Positions 24,599-33,683 of a stretch of 62,344 nt of DNA are shown here, piece after piece. How positions within the stretch are numbered: the stretch's first letter is position 1; every line of letters starts with the position of its first letter. Below the pieces are notes generated by a model. That model was not told where the DNA came from and made no database searches. It was given only the letters and a program-made list of their open reading frames with translations. Made by a program: the position numbers and the translations under genes. This stretch comes from CAYVBJ01 sp964517005 (lineage in GTDB: Bacteria > Bacteroidota > Rhodothermia > Balneolales > Balneolaceae), in the NCBI GenBank assembly GCA_964517005.1, contig CAZFAJ010000008.1, positions 1-62,344 of the forward strand, in the 5' to 3' direction.

Positions 24599-25876
24599 TT
24601 GATTGAAGATTTACAAAACACACTTGTTAAAGAAAGAGCCCTACTTATTGGTATTTACGGAGCTGACACTATGCGATGGCAAGCTGAAGAATATATTGAT
24701 GAGCTCCATTTGCTTGCAGATACCGCAGGAGCCCAAACCGTTGGAAAACTGTTGCAAAATCGTGTATATCCAGATCCGGCTACATATGTCGGAAAAGGAA
24801 AACTGCAGGAGCTGAATCGTATTGTGGGAGATGAAAATGTAGACACTCTCATTTTTGATGATGATTTATCCGCAACACAAATACGCAATATAGAAAAAAG
24901 CTCCAAGGCCAAGGTATTAGACAGAAGTGGCCTTATACTGGATATATTTGCATCCAGAGCAAAGACAGCGGCAGCTAAAACACAGGTTGAACTTGCTCAG
25001 CTTCAATACGTTCTGCCGCGATTAACCCGTTTCTGGACACACTTGTCCCGGCAAAAAGGGGGGATTGGCACCAAGGGGCCCGGTGAAACTCAGATTGAGA
25101 CAGACCGCCGCCTTATTGGTCAGCGAATATCTACCCTGAAAGAAAAACTGGATAAACTGGATAAACAACGAACCACTCAGCGCAAGCAGCGCGAGGGGAT
25201 GGTGCGTATTGCACTGGTGGGTTATACGAATGCAGGTAAATCAACATTGATGAATACCATAACCGAAACCAATGTGCTTGCTGAAGACAGGCTGTTTGCA
25301 ACTTTAGACTCCACGGTCCGAAGGCTGGACCTTGAAAATCATAAAGCGTTGTTGTCAGATACGGTTGGCTTTATCAGAAAATTACCACATAATTTGATTG
25401 AAAGCTTTAAGTCAACTCTGGATGAGGTTCGCGAAGCTGATCTGCTTCTTCACGTAGTGGATGCCTCCTCACCGATAATTGATGATTATATTGCCGTAGT
25501 TGATGATACGCTTGAAGAAATCGGTATTAAGGAGAAGCGCAGGTTACTTGTATTCAATAAGATTGATAAAGTTGATCCTGCCAGAATCACTGAATTAAAA
25601 AAACTTTATTCCGGTGCCATCTTTACTTCATCCGTACGCAGCATCGGTTTAACAAAGCTTTTGAATAGAATTAGCGAAATCATTGAAGAAGACTACGTTT
25701 CTTTCAACTACAGGATTCCATTAAAATATTATAAAGCTGTTGCTTTTTTGCATGAAGTTGCGATTATTGAACGAGAACATTATGATCAGAACGACGTTAT
25801 AGTCCAAGGCAGAGTATCAAAAGAAGAGTGTAAAAAATTTGATGCTATGCTAAAAAAGCTCGATAATGTAGCATAA
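24599..25876 (+). CDS. hflX: Ribosome-associated GTPase HflX
   Basis: 425 residues starting at TTG 24599. GTPase that binds the large ribosomal subunit and can split stalled ribosomes under stress. The N-terminal HflX domain (about 1-185) contains GKGKLQEL and the glycine-rich GGIGTKGPGETQIETDRR; the G domain has G1 GYTNAGKST (208-216), G3 DTVGF (254-258) and NKID. The C-terminal extension is of normal length. It begins 19 bp after the small membrane protein. Confidence 0.95.
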   Translation: MIEDLQNTLVKERALLIGIYGADTMRWQAEEYIDELHLLADTAGAQTVGKLLQNRVYPDPATYVGKGKLQELNRIVGDENVDTLIFDDDLSATQIRNIEKSSKAKVLDRSGLILDIFASRAKTAAAKTQVELAQLQYVLPRLTRFWTHLSRQKGGIGTKGPGETQIETDRRLIGQRISTLKEKLDKLDKQRTTQRKQREGMVRIALVGYTNAGKSTLMNTITETNVLAEDRLFATLDSTVRRLDLENHKALLSDTVGFIRKLPHNLIESFKSTLDEVREADLLLHVVDASSPIIDDYIAVVDDTLEEIGIKEKRRLLVFNKIDKVDPARITELKKLYSGAIFTSSVRSIGLTKLLNRISEIIEEDYVSFNYRIPLKYYKAVAFLHEVAIIEREHYDQNDVIVQGRVSKEECKKFDAMLKKLDNVA

Positions 25877-25895
25877 TTAAGAAAATCGAACACCT

Positions 25896-26564
25896 GTGAT
25901 AGCTAAAACAATTATAAACGAGATATTTGCACCATTAAAACTCAGCGATCCGGCTTCGTCGGCACTCGCGAAAATGGATGCATGGCATACTACCTGCCTT
26001 CCCGTACTGGAAGAAGCTACTGCTCGTGTAATTGGCACAGTTCTTTTGGATGATATTGTTGACCTTCAGGATGAAAGTGTTCCTATCTCTGCACTCGACC
26101 TGAAACCCGTCATCTCGGTTTATGAACATCAACATATCTTTGAAGCAGCCCGCCTTATGCTTTTGCATGAGATCAGGCTGATAGCCGTTACTGATGATAC
26201 GGACAGATATCTGGGTGTTATTGAAAAGAAATCTGTATTGGAAGAGATTTCTTACATGCTGAATATTTCTGTTAAGGGTTCGGTTATCACCATTGAAGTT
26301 CCCTCTGATGACTATTCCCTTACCGAACCTGTCCATTTGATTGAAAGTGAGAAAGCAAATATCCTCGGGATAACCGCACAACAGATAGATAAAGCAATTC
26401 CTGTAATTCAGGTCTCTTTTAAATTAAACGTACGGGATACATCTGTTATCAGCTCAGCTCTTCGCAGACACGGCTACAATATCATCAGTGAAGATAACAG
26501 TGATTTGCTAAATGTAGATATAAGCGACAGAGCCGATGAACTTATGCGGTATCTCGATATCTGA
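25896..26564 (+). CDS. CBS-domain pair protein with C-terminal ACT-like part
   Basis: 222 residues from GTG 25896. Two CBS motifs occupy about residues 1-120 (PVLEEATARVIGTVLLDDIVD and LIAVTDDTDRYLGVIEKKSVL), and a third part (about 128-205) has the beta-alpha-beta look of an ACT or ACT-like regulatory domain. CBS pairs bind adenine nucleotides. No effector domain is attached, so it may act by contact with a partner. It follows hflX by 19 bp. Confidence 0.75.
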   Translation: MIAKTIINEIFAPLKLSDPASSALAKMDAWHTTCLPVLEEATARVIGTVLLDDIVDLQDESVPISALDLKPVISVYEHQHIFEAARLMLLHEIRLIAVTDDTDRYLGVIEKKSVLEEISYMLNISVKGSVITIEVPSDDYSLTEPVHLIESEKANILGITAQQIDKAIPVIQVSFKLNVRDTSVISSALRRHGYNIISEDNSDLLNVDISDRADELMRYLDI

Positions 26565-26627
26565 AAAATTTCATATCATTTACAAGTTAGTGCGGAACAA
26601 ATTCTATTATCTTGGTATATTTAAAAG

Positions 26628-29600
26628 ATGAAGAAAGATTTGAAACCGGCCTATATGAAAAACCCCATACATCTGATTCTGCTACTTCTTGTAATTACCT
26701 CATTTTCAACAGTTACAGTAGCTCAGCATTCCCAGGATTCTTACCAGAAAGCATATCAAAATGCCTTGTTGCTTTTTGAAAGAGGCCTTTATGCAGAGGC
26801 AGAAGCAAAATTTAAAGAAGCAGCTGAAGCACCGGGACAAAACAGTATAACGGCTGAAGCAGCTTCCTATCATTTGGCCAGAACACGTGCAAAGCTTGAT
26901 TCACTTCGAACAGATATCTACGTGGAAGATTTTGTAACCGAATACCCCGAAAGCCATTATGCGTCACTTCTTTTAACCGATCTCGCACACCGCTTTAAAA
27001 AAGACGATAAAGTAGTAAAAGCAATAACAACCTATGAACGCGCACTCAGTTATCCGGTGAATCAAAACCAGTCTACCGATCTCTATTACTGGCTTGCTGA
27101 AACTTCTGCCGAAGCCGGTTATTATGAAGAAAGTCAGCGTTATTACCTGAACCTTGCAGAAGAACATCCCCGGTCTCCCGAAGCGCCAAAAGCACTTTTT
27201 GCACGTGGACAGCTTTTTTTGGAGCAGGAAAAATATGAAGATGCGACCCGTGCTTTTGAACTACTGAGACAGCGTTATCCGACAAATCCGATTACCAGAC
27301 GAGTAGGCACTGCGCTGGGTGAATCATACTATAAGCAGGAACGATTCAGGGATGCTATTGAAGCTTTTCAAAATGCCATGCCTCACCTTGATGACGAAGG
27401 CCGGGCTAAAGCAATCTATCTGACTGCAGAAAGTTATAATGCTCTCAATGAATATGAAGAGGCTACAAAAGCATACCTTGAGTATATCAATCGAAAAGAG
27501 GGTACTGAAGAAGTACGGATTGCGCACTATGGATTGGGATGGGTATATCACAAGCAGGAAATCTATCACTGGGCTGCGCGGTCTTTTGGAAATGCATCAC
27601 CGGGCAATGACGATATTGCGCGAAAGGCACTTTATTATAAGGCAGTTAATGAAAAGTTAAGCGGAAGATACGACCAGTCACTGGAGACATTCCGGGAATT
27701 CGGAGGCCGGTTTCAGGATGGGGAATTTATTGAAAACGGTTATTTTGAGTGGGCAGTTACAGCTTTTGAAGTAGGAGAGTATGCAGAAGCAATCGAAGCA
27801 CTTTTGCCGCTTGCAAGGGTTGCTGAAACCCTGGATAATCCCGGCAAAGTGCTCACATTTTTGGGTGAGGCCTATTATGCAAACGCCGAGTATACGCGTG
27901 CTTTAGAGACCTTTCAAATTGCAGAAGATCTTGCCGATCTTGATGAAAGCCTGAAACAACAGGCCCGTTTTCAAAAAGCATGGGTTCAGTACAGCAATCA
28001 GGCTTATAGCCAGGCACAACCTGATTTTGAACAGGTATATAACGAATCGCCCGATACAAGGTTTGGCAGAGAAGCTCTTTTTTGGAGTGCCGATGCAAAC
28101 TATCAGCAGCGTAAATACGGGCAGGCTGCCAATCAGTATTCACAGTTTATTGATGAGAATGCCAATCATGAACTCACAGGGGCAGCTAAATATGCACTTG
28201 GCTGGAGTTATTTTATGATGGGTGATTTTGAAAATGCCATCGCGCCGCTCGATGATTTTCTGAACAATTATGAACCTCCCGAAATTGCACTCTATCCCTT
28301 TGAGACAGATACACAACTTCGTATTGGCGATTCTTACTATGCAGTCGGAGAATACAGAAAAGCACTTGAATACTATCAGAAAGCAATCGGAGCTGAGCCC
28401 GGTGGAGATTATGCCATGTTTCAGGTTGCAAACAGTTACTACAGAATGGACCGTAATTTCGAAGCCGTCTCTGAATTCAGAAAGCTGCTTCGGATCTATC
28501 CCTACAGTTCAATCCGGGAGCAGGCTCAATACAACGTAGCTTATATCTATCTGAATACCGGAAATTACGATCAGGCAGTTGATGAGTTCCGGACCGTGAT
28601 TAACAGGTTTCCCTCAACTGAATGGGCAGCACGGTCGCAGTATAATATCGGTGATGCCTATTACAATGCAGGTGATTTCGAAAAGGCGATTGAATCTTAC
28701 AAGTCGGTACTCGAAAATTATCCCCGCAGCAGCTATATTATTGAAGCAATTGACGGAATTCAGTTCGCCCAGCTATCAGGTGGTGAGGGCGACACCAGCA
28801 CAGATGTTCTGGAAGAATTTTTAGCGGAAAATCCGACTTCAACCACTGCCGACCGGCTCCGTTACCGGCAAGCAGAAAATCTTCTGCAATCGGGCGACTA
28901 CAACGCCGCAGTCTCGGAATTCCGGCAGTATATTCGCATAACGAATAACCGGGATTTGCTCCCTGAAGCCTACTATAATATGGCAGATGCCTATCTCAGA
29001 ACCGATAAAGAAGAGATGGCAGCTGAAGCATTCGAAACTATCATAAATGACTACAGTGAATCTGACCAGGCTCCGCTTGCTCTTGCTGAACTCGGCCGGA
29101 TTTATTATGAAAATGGTGATTATGAACAAGCCGAAGAATATTATTCAAGATTGGCAGAGAGCGAATCACGATACAAGCAGGAAGCCAGTCTGGGTTTGGG
29201 GAGAGTAAATCTGGCCATGAACCAAAACAGTGAAGCCCGCTCATATTTTGAAGATGTTCTTTCGGCCAGCCCGGATAATGCTGCTGCTAAAAATGGCCTG
29301 GCAAAAATCCTGATGAATGAAGATAATCATGAGCAAGCCCGTGAGATATTGGCCGGAGTAGCAGAAAACAGCAGTACTCAGTCGGGTGCAGAAGCCCAGT
29401 ATTTAATCGGGCAATCTTTTCAGAAGCAGGGGGAATTTGATAATGCGCTGGAAGCTTATTCAAGGGTTGAAGTACTTTTTGAAGCTTTCGATACGTGGGT
29501 GGGTGAAGCACAGTATAAAACTGCTGAAATCTACATACGGCAAGGGCGCCGCGGTGATGCTGTTTCACTTTTGAATTCTATCATGAATAAGTATCCCGGT

Positions 29601-29645
29601 ACAGACGCAGCAGCCAAAGCCCGGCGTTTATTGCCCGATAACTGA
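26628..29645 (+). CDS. Exported protein with about 25 tetratricopeptide-type repeats
   Basis: 1005 residues. A signal peptide (hydrophobic HLILLLLVITSFSTVTVAQ) is preceded by ten extra residues; an alternative ATG at codon 11 would give a shorter n-region. There is no lipobox. The rest is a continuous row of TPR units of 34-37 residues with the words YNLADAYY, ALEYYQKA, YPYSS and GDYDQA, including several BamD/YbgF-like P-x-S tails. It is probably a periplasmic scaffold of the outer membrane or envelope machinery. It is followed by aroA after 17 bp. Confidence 0.85.
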   Translation: MKKDLKPAYMKNPIHLILLLLVITSFSTVTVAQHSQDSYQKAYQNALLLFERGLYAEAEAKFKEAAEAPGQNSITAEAASYHLARTRAKLDSLRTDIYVEDFVTEYPESHYASLLLTDLAHRFKKDDKVVKAITTYERALSYPVNQNQSTDLYYWLAETSAEAGYYEESQRYYLNLAEEHPRSPEAPKALFARGQLFLEQEKYEDATRAFELLRQRYPTNPITRRVGTALGESYYKQERFRDAIEAFQNAMPHLDDEGRAKAIYLTAESYNALNEYEEATKAYLEYINRKEGTEEVRIAHYGLGWVYHKQEIYHWAARSFGNASPGNDDIARKALYYKAVNEKLSGRYDQSLETFREFGGRFQDGEFIENGYFEWAVTAFEVGEYAEAIEALLPLARVAETLDNPGKVLTFLGEAYYANAEYTRALETFQIAEDLADLDESLKQQARFQKAWVQYSNQAYSQAQPDFEQVYNESPDTRFGREALFWSADANYQQRKYGQAANQYSQFIDENANHELTGAAKYALGWSYFMMGDFENAIAPLDDFLNNYEPPEIALYPFETDTQLRIGDSYYAVGEYRKALEYYQKAIGAEPGGDYAMFQVANSYYRMDRNFEAVSEFRKLLRIYPYSSIREQAQYNVAYIYLNTGNYDQAVDEFRTVINRFPSTEWAARSQYNIGDAYYNAGDFEKAIESYKSVLENYPRSSYIIEAIDGIQFAQLSGGEGDTSTDVLEEFLAENPTSTTADRLRYRQAENLLQSGDYNAAVSEFRQYIRITNNRDLLPEAYYNMADAYLRTDKEEMAAEAFETIINDYSESDQAPLALAELGRIYYENGDYEQAEEYYSRLAESESRYKQEASLGLGRVNLAMNQNSEARSYFEDVLSASPDNAAAKNGLAKILMNEDNHEQAREILAGVAENSSTQSGAEAQYLIGQSFQKQGEFDNALEAYSRVEVLFEAFDTWVGEAQYKTAEIYIRQGRRGDAVSLLNSIMNKYPGTDAAAKARRLLPDN

Positions 29646-29662
29646 TTTAAATATAAGTTTTC

Positions 29663-30955
29663 ATGATTCAAATTGTACAGCCTGCTGAACGTTTATCAGG
29701 AACTGTTGATCTGCCTCCCGACAAATCTATCGCTCACAGATCTGCAATGTTTGCCTCCCTTTGTGAACGTGGCACAAATAGCAATATAGAAAACTATTCG
29801 AAAGCCGCAGATCCTCAAAGCACACTTTCATGCCTCAGACAGCTGGGTGTGCAAATAGATGATCACGGGAGAAACAGAATCACCGTACACGGTGTTGGCA
29901 GAAATGGTTTTTGTGAGCCGGACAGTGACCTGGATTGCGGAAATTCCGGCACTACAATGAGACTTATGTCAGGTATTCTGGCCGGTGCCGGTATCAGATG
30001 CAGACTCATTGGAGATGATTCCCTCTCAAAACGGACAATGCAACGTATCATTGACCCGCTGCATTCGATGGGAGCAAGAATATCAGGAGTAAACGGGGAT
30101 TACGCACCACTGGAAATTGAACCGCATACGGGAATCAAACCTATCCGGTACCCGATGCCATTGGCAAGTGCACAGTTGAAATCAGCTGTGCTGCTCGCGG
30201 GATTATTCGGGGAGGAATCAACAACAGTTATTGAAACCGTACAAAGCAGGGATCATACCGAGCGTCTTCTCGATCTTGAAGTCGAAATATTTGGAACAGA
30301 TAAAATGATCCGAAGCAGTGTGAATAGTAAGATACCGACACAAAACTACTTTATACCCGGGGACTTTTCAGCGGCTTCCTTCTGGCTTGCGGCCGGCGCA
30401 CTGCATCGCAACAGCAATATCAATCTTCCGAAAACAGGCTTGAATCCGAGCAGAATTGCTTTTTTGAATATTTTAAGAGAAATGGGAGCTTCCGTCAGAA
30501 CAGAATATCCTGATACCGAAGGAAGAGAACCTGTAGCTGATCTTTCAGTATGTTCGTCTGAACTCCGCTCAATAGAGTTAAAACCTTCACTTGTTGCAAA
30601 TTGCATTGATGAATTACCGGTTTTGATGGTGGTCATGTGCTTTGCAGAAGGAAGATCGGTAATTACAGGCGCAAAAGAACTACGCCATAAAGAGACCGAC
30701 CGGCTGACTGCAATGGGAAATGTATTAACCTCAGCCGGTGCCAAATTCAATCTCTTTGAAGATGGAATCGAAATCTTTGGAAACCCGGACTTCAGACCAT
30801 CGCCTGCAGCATATAAAAGTGAACACGACCACCGGATTGCCATGTCTGCTGCTGTTCTCAGCCTGATGTCTGAGGGTCCGTCCAAAATTTCCAATGCAGA
30901 ATGTACCCAAATATCCTATCCCGGTTTCTGGAATGATCTGCAATCCCTCTCCTGA
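29663..30955 (+). CDS. aroA: 3-phosphoshikimate 1-carboxyvinyltransferase (EPSP synthase)
   Basis: Joins shikimate-3-phosphate and phosphoenolpyruvate in aromatic amino acid synthesis. 430 residues. The phosphoshikimate and PEP-binding motifs are present: LPPDKSIAHRSAMFA near the start, DCGNSGTTMRLMSG, and the late KELRHKETDRL and DHRIAMS. No other shikimate gene is nearby. Confidence 0.97.
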   Translation: MIQIVQPAERLSGTVDLPPDKSIAHRSAMFASLCERGTNSNIENYSKAADPQSTLSCLRQLGVQIDDHGRNRITVHGVGRNGFCEPDSDLDCGNSGTTMRLMSGILAGAGIRCRLIGDDSLSKRTMQRIIDPLHSMGARISGVNGDYAPLEIEPHTGIKPIRYPMPLASAQLKSAVLLAGLFGEESTTVIETVQSRDHTERLLDLEVEIFGTDKMIRSSVNSKIPTQNYFIPGDFSAASFWLAAGALHRNSNINLPKTGLNPSRIAFLNILREMGASVRTEYPDTEGREPVADLSVCSSELRSIELKPSLVANCIDELPVLMVVMCFAEGRSVITGAKELRHKETDRLTAMGNVLTSAGAKFNLFEDGIEIFGNPDFRPSPAAYKSEHDHRIAMSAAVLSLMSEGPSKISNAECTQISYPGFWNDLQSLS

Positions 30956-30961
30956 TTAATC

Positions 30962-31048
30962 CTGTCAGAATTCATTCATAACCAAAGCCGCATTCAATCA
31001 TTCTGTCAGAGCACCGACAATAAAAATATCTGACTGTCAATACGTCAG
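30962..31048 (+). promoter_or_regulatory. Three helix-phased CTGTCA repeats upstream of hsp20-dnaK
   Basis: CTGTCA occurs at 30962, 31003 and 31034, spaced 41 and 31 bases, close to four and three helical turns. The last sits in a small palindrome ctgac/gtcag (31030-31048). They lie 37 to 109 bases before the sigma-54-like promoter, where an activator of such a promoter could bind. This is a pattern observation only. Confidence 0.3.
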
Positions 31049-31070
31049 TGATCCTTACCTGTTTACTTGC

Positions 31071-31086
31071 TTGGCACTGTGATTGC
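31071..31086 (+). promoter_or_regulatory. Sigma-54-type promoter (-24/-12) of hsp20-dnaK
   Basis: TTGGCAC at 31071-31077 and TTGC at 31083-31086 give the -24 GG and -12 GC with exactly 10 bases between them, matching the consensus TGGCAC-N5-TTGC. Transcription would start near 31098, leaving about 17 bases to the ATG at 31115. That also argues against a start at 31067, which would lie upstream of the transcript. I see no competing promoter in this gap. Confidence 0.55.
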
Positions 31087-31114
31087 TCATAGAGTAGAAA
31101 CAACGGTAAAAACT

Positions 31115-31540
31115 ATGAGCGATTACACAATAGATTTAGAAAACCAGTTAAATAAACTCGGAAAAGATATACGGCATTTTGTTGAACGCCTTGTCCCTCT
31201 GGAGACAGGTGAAACGGACTTTTCTCCTGACTGTGATATCATTGAGAGCAGTTCAGGATTCAAAATCGTAATGGATTTGCCCGGGATGAATAAAGATCAG
31301 ATTAAGATTACACTGAAGGAGAGAGTGCTTACAGTGAGCGGCGAGCGTGAATTATATCTTGATAAAGATGAAAAGCTGAAACGTGAAGAGCGCAAGCAGG
31401 GTGTTTTCTCAAGGGCATATGCAGTTCCGGTCGAAGCCGGTACATCTGAAGTCAAAGCATCCTTTAAAGATGGTGTACTGACTGTTACCGTACCAAAGTC
31501 TGAAAAAACAGAGTCTGCTCATACAATTACTATTGAATAG
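31115..31540 (+). CDS. Hsp20-family small heat-shock protein
   Basis: 141 residues from ATG 31115 (MSDYTIDLEN). The alpha-crystallin domain spans about 35-140 and has the GVLTVTVPK signature near its end; the I-x-I anchor is represented by the terminal TITIE. It holds unfolding proteins for DnaK. Start choice is set by the promoter just upstream. dnaK follows after 69 bp without a terminator, so the two form an operon. Confidence 0.93.
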   Translation: MSDYTIDLENQLNKLGKDIRHFVERLVPLETGETDFSPDCDIIESSSGFKIVMDLPGMNKDQIKITLKERVLTVSGERELYLDKDEKLKREERKQGVFSRAYAVPVEAGTSEVKASFKDGVLTVTVPKSEKTESAHTITIE

Positions 31541-31609
31541 CAGGAACAAAAAAATTTAAAAATTAATCGCAATAAAGAATTTATTAATTAAAACAACAGG
31601 TAAAATATT

Positions 31610-33541
31610 ATGGGTAAAATAATTGGTATTGATTTAGGAACTACCAACTCATGTGTGGCAGTAATGGAAGGCAACGAACCAACTGTTATACAAAATTCAG
31701 AAGGCGGAAGAACAACTCCATCGGTTGTGGCCTTTTCAAAAGACGGAGAGCGCCTGGTGGGTGCGCCTGCGAAAAGACAGGCAATCACGAACCCGGATAA
31801 GACAGTTTCTTCTATCAAGCGTTTCATGGGGCGAAAGTTCAGTGAAGTAAAAAATGAAATTGACCAGGTTTCATTTAAAACTGACAAGGGAGATGATGGA
31901 ACGGCAAGAGTAAAAATCGAAGATCGTTTATATGCTCCGCAGGAGATCTCTGCAATGGTTCTTCAGAAAATGAAGCAGACGGCCGAAGAGTACCTGGGTG
32001 AAAAAGTTACGGAAGCTGTTATTACAGTTCCGGCATACTTTAATGATGCACAGCGAAAAGCAACCCAGGAAGCCGGTAAAATTGCAGGCCTCGAAGTGAA
32101 ACGAATCATCAACGAACCTACTGCAGCTTCGCTTGCTTACGGCCTCGACAAAAAAGAGACCGACCAGACCATCATCGTCTATGATCTTGGCGGCGGAACG
32201 TTTGATGTGTCAGTTCTGGAACTTGGAGATGGTGTATTTGAAGTAAAATCATCTGCAGGTGATACTCATCTCGGTGGTGACGATTTTGATCAGAAAGTGA
32301 TCAACTTCCTTGCGGATGAGTTTAAGAAAGAAGAAGGCATTGATCTTAGAAAAGATCCGATGGCAATGCAGCGGCTGAAAGATGCTGCAGAAAAAGCCAA
32401 AGTTGAACTTTCAAGCTCACAGAAAACCAATGTGAATTTGCCGTTCATAACAGCTACTGACAGCGGACCGAAGCACCTGAACATTGACCTGACCCGTTCC
32501 AAATTCGAACAGTTGGTTGATGAACTCGTTAAGAAAACCATCAAACCTTGCGAGAAAGCTATGAAAGAAGCCGGTTTGAAAAAGAGTGAAATTGATCAGG
32601 TAATCCTTGTCGGCGGTTCTACAAGAATTCCAAAGATTCAGGAAGTTGTAAAAGAGTTTTTCGGAAAGGATCCAAGCAAAGGTGTAAATCCGGATGAAGT
32701 TGTAGCCATTGGCGCAGCTATTCAGGGTGGTGTTCTGTCCGGCGATGTTGATGATGTTGTACTGCTCGATGTTACACCGTTGACTCTCGGTATTGAGACA
32801 CTGGGAGGTGTTATGACCAAGCTGATTGAGTCTAATACAACTATACCGACCAGTAAGACCGAGACTTTCTCAACGGCTGCCGATAACCAGAGCAGTGTTG
32901 AGATTCATATCTTACAGGGTGAACGGGCGCAGGCAAAAGATAACAGAACGCTGGGACGTTTCCACCTCGATGGTATCCCGCCGGCACCGCGCGGCGTTCC
33001 GCAGATTGAAGTAACGTTTGATATAGATGCCAACGGAGTTCTGAATGTGAGCGCCAAAGATAAAGGCACCGGAAAAGAACAAAGCGTCAGAATTGAGCAG
33101 AGTTCCGGCCTTTCCGATGAGGAGGTTGAAAAAATGCAGCAGGCTGCAAAAGAGCACGCAGATGAAGATGAAAAAATTCGTGAGCGTGTTGAAAAGCTGA
33201 ATCAGGCAGACAGCCTTATCTTCTCAACCAAAAAGCAACTGGATGAGTATAAAGATAAAATCTCGGAAGGCAACATGACTAAAATTAACGAAGCACTCGA
33301 AAAGCTTGAGCAACTACATAAAGAAGAAAAAGTTGATGAGCTTGAAGATGCCATGAATGAGTTAAATCAGGCATGGTCTGAAGCTTCACAAGAGATTTAT
33401 CAGTCCGCTGAAGGCGCTCAGCAGCAAGCTGGCGGAGATGGCGAACAAGCTCAAGCAGGCGAAGAAGCACCGGAGGAAGGTGATGATGCTGTGGATGCCG
33501 ACTTTGAGGTAGTTGATGAAGACGACGATGATAAAAAGTAG
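31610..33541 (+). CDS. dnaK: Chaperone DnaK (Hsp70)
   Basis: ATP-driven chaperone, 643 residues. The three family signatures are present: GIDLGTTNSCVAVMEG at the start, VYDLGGGTFDVSVLE and VILVGGSTRIPKIQEVV. The C-terminal lid ends in an acidic tail (DADFEVVDEDDDDKK), as in the main housekeeping DnaK. grpE and dnaJ are not in the window, and the partner gene here is hsp20, so the arrangement differs from the usual grpE-dnaK-dnaJ unit. Confidence 0.98.
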   Translation: MGKIIGIDLGTTNSCVAVMEGNEPTVIQNSEGGRTTPSVVAFSKDGERLVGAPAKRQAITNPDKTVSSIKRFMGRKFSEVKNEIDQVSFKTDKGDDGTARVKIEDRLYAPQEISAMVLQKMKQTAEEYLGEKVTEAVITVPAYFNDAQRKATQEAGKIAGLEVKRIINEPTAASLAYGLDKKETDQTIIVYDLGGGTFDVSVLELGDGVFEVKSSAGDTHLGGDDFDQKVINFLADEFKKEEGIDLRKDPMAMQRLKDAAEKAKVELSSSQKTNVNLPFITATDSGPKHLNIDLTRSKFEQLVDELVKKTIKPCEKAMKEAGLKKSEIDQVILVGGSTRIPKIQEVVKEFFGKDPSKGVNPDEVVAIGAAIQGGVLSGDVDDVVLLDVTPLTLGIETLGGVMTKLIESNTTIPTSKTETFSTAADNQSSVEIHILQGERAQAKDNRTLGRFHLDGIPPAPRGVPQIEVTFDIDANGVLNVSAKDKGTGKEQSVRIEQSSGLSDEEVEKMQQAAKEHADEDEKIRERVEKLNQADSLIFSTKKQLDEYKDKISEGNMTKINEALEKLEQLHKEEKVDELEDAMNELNQAWSEASQEIYQSAEGAQQQAGGDGEQAQAGEEAPEEGDDAVDADFEVVDEDDDDKK

Positions 33542-33575
33542 ATAATCAAATATCTGATTTCTACATAAACTTGAG

Positions 33576-33611
33576 AAAGAGAGGCATGTTAAAGCGTGTC
33601 TCTCTTTTTTT
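33576..33611 (+). terminator. Intrinsic terminator after dnaK
   Basis: A stem of 11 to 13 bp (agagaggcatg with cgtgtctctct, two wobble pairs) and a 6-nt loop, followed by seven T at 33605-33611. Confidence 0.85.
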
Positions 33612-33683
33612 GTGGAAAAATGATAGCTTTCGATCTGTAAAATGTGTTTTTTATGATTACAAGTAAAAAATCAAATTCAAAAA

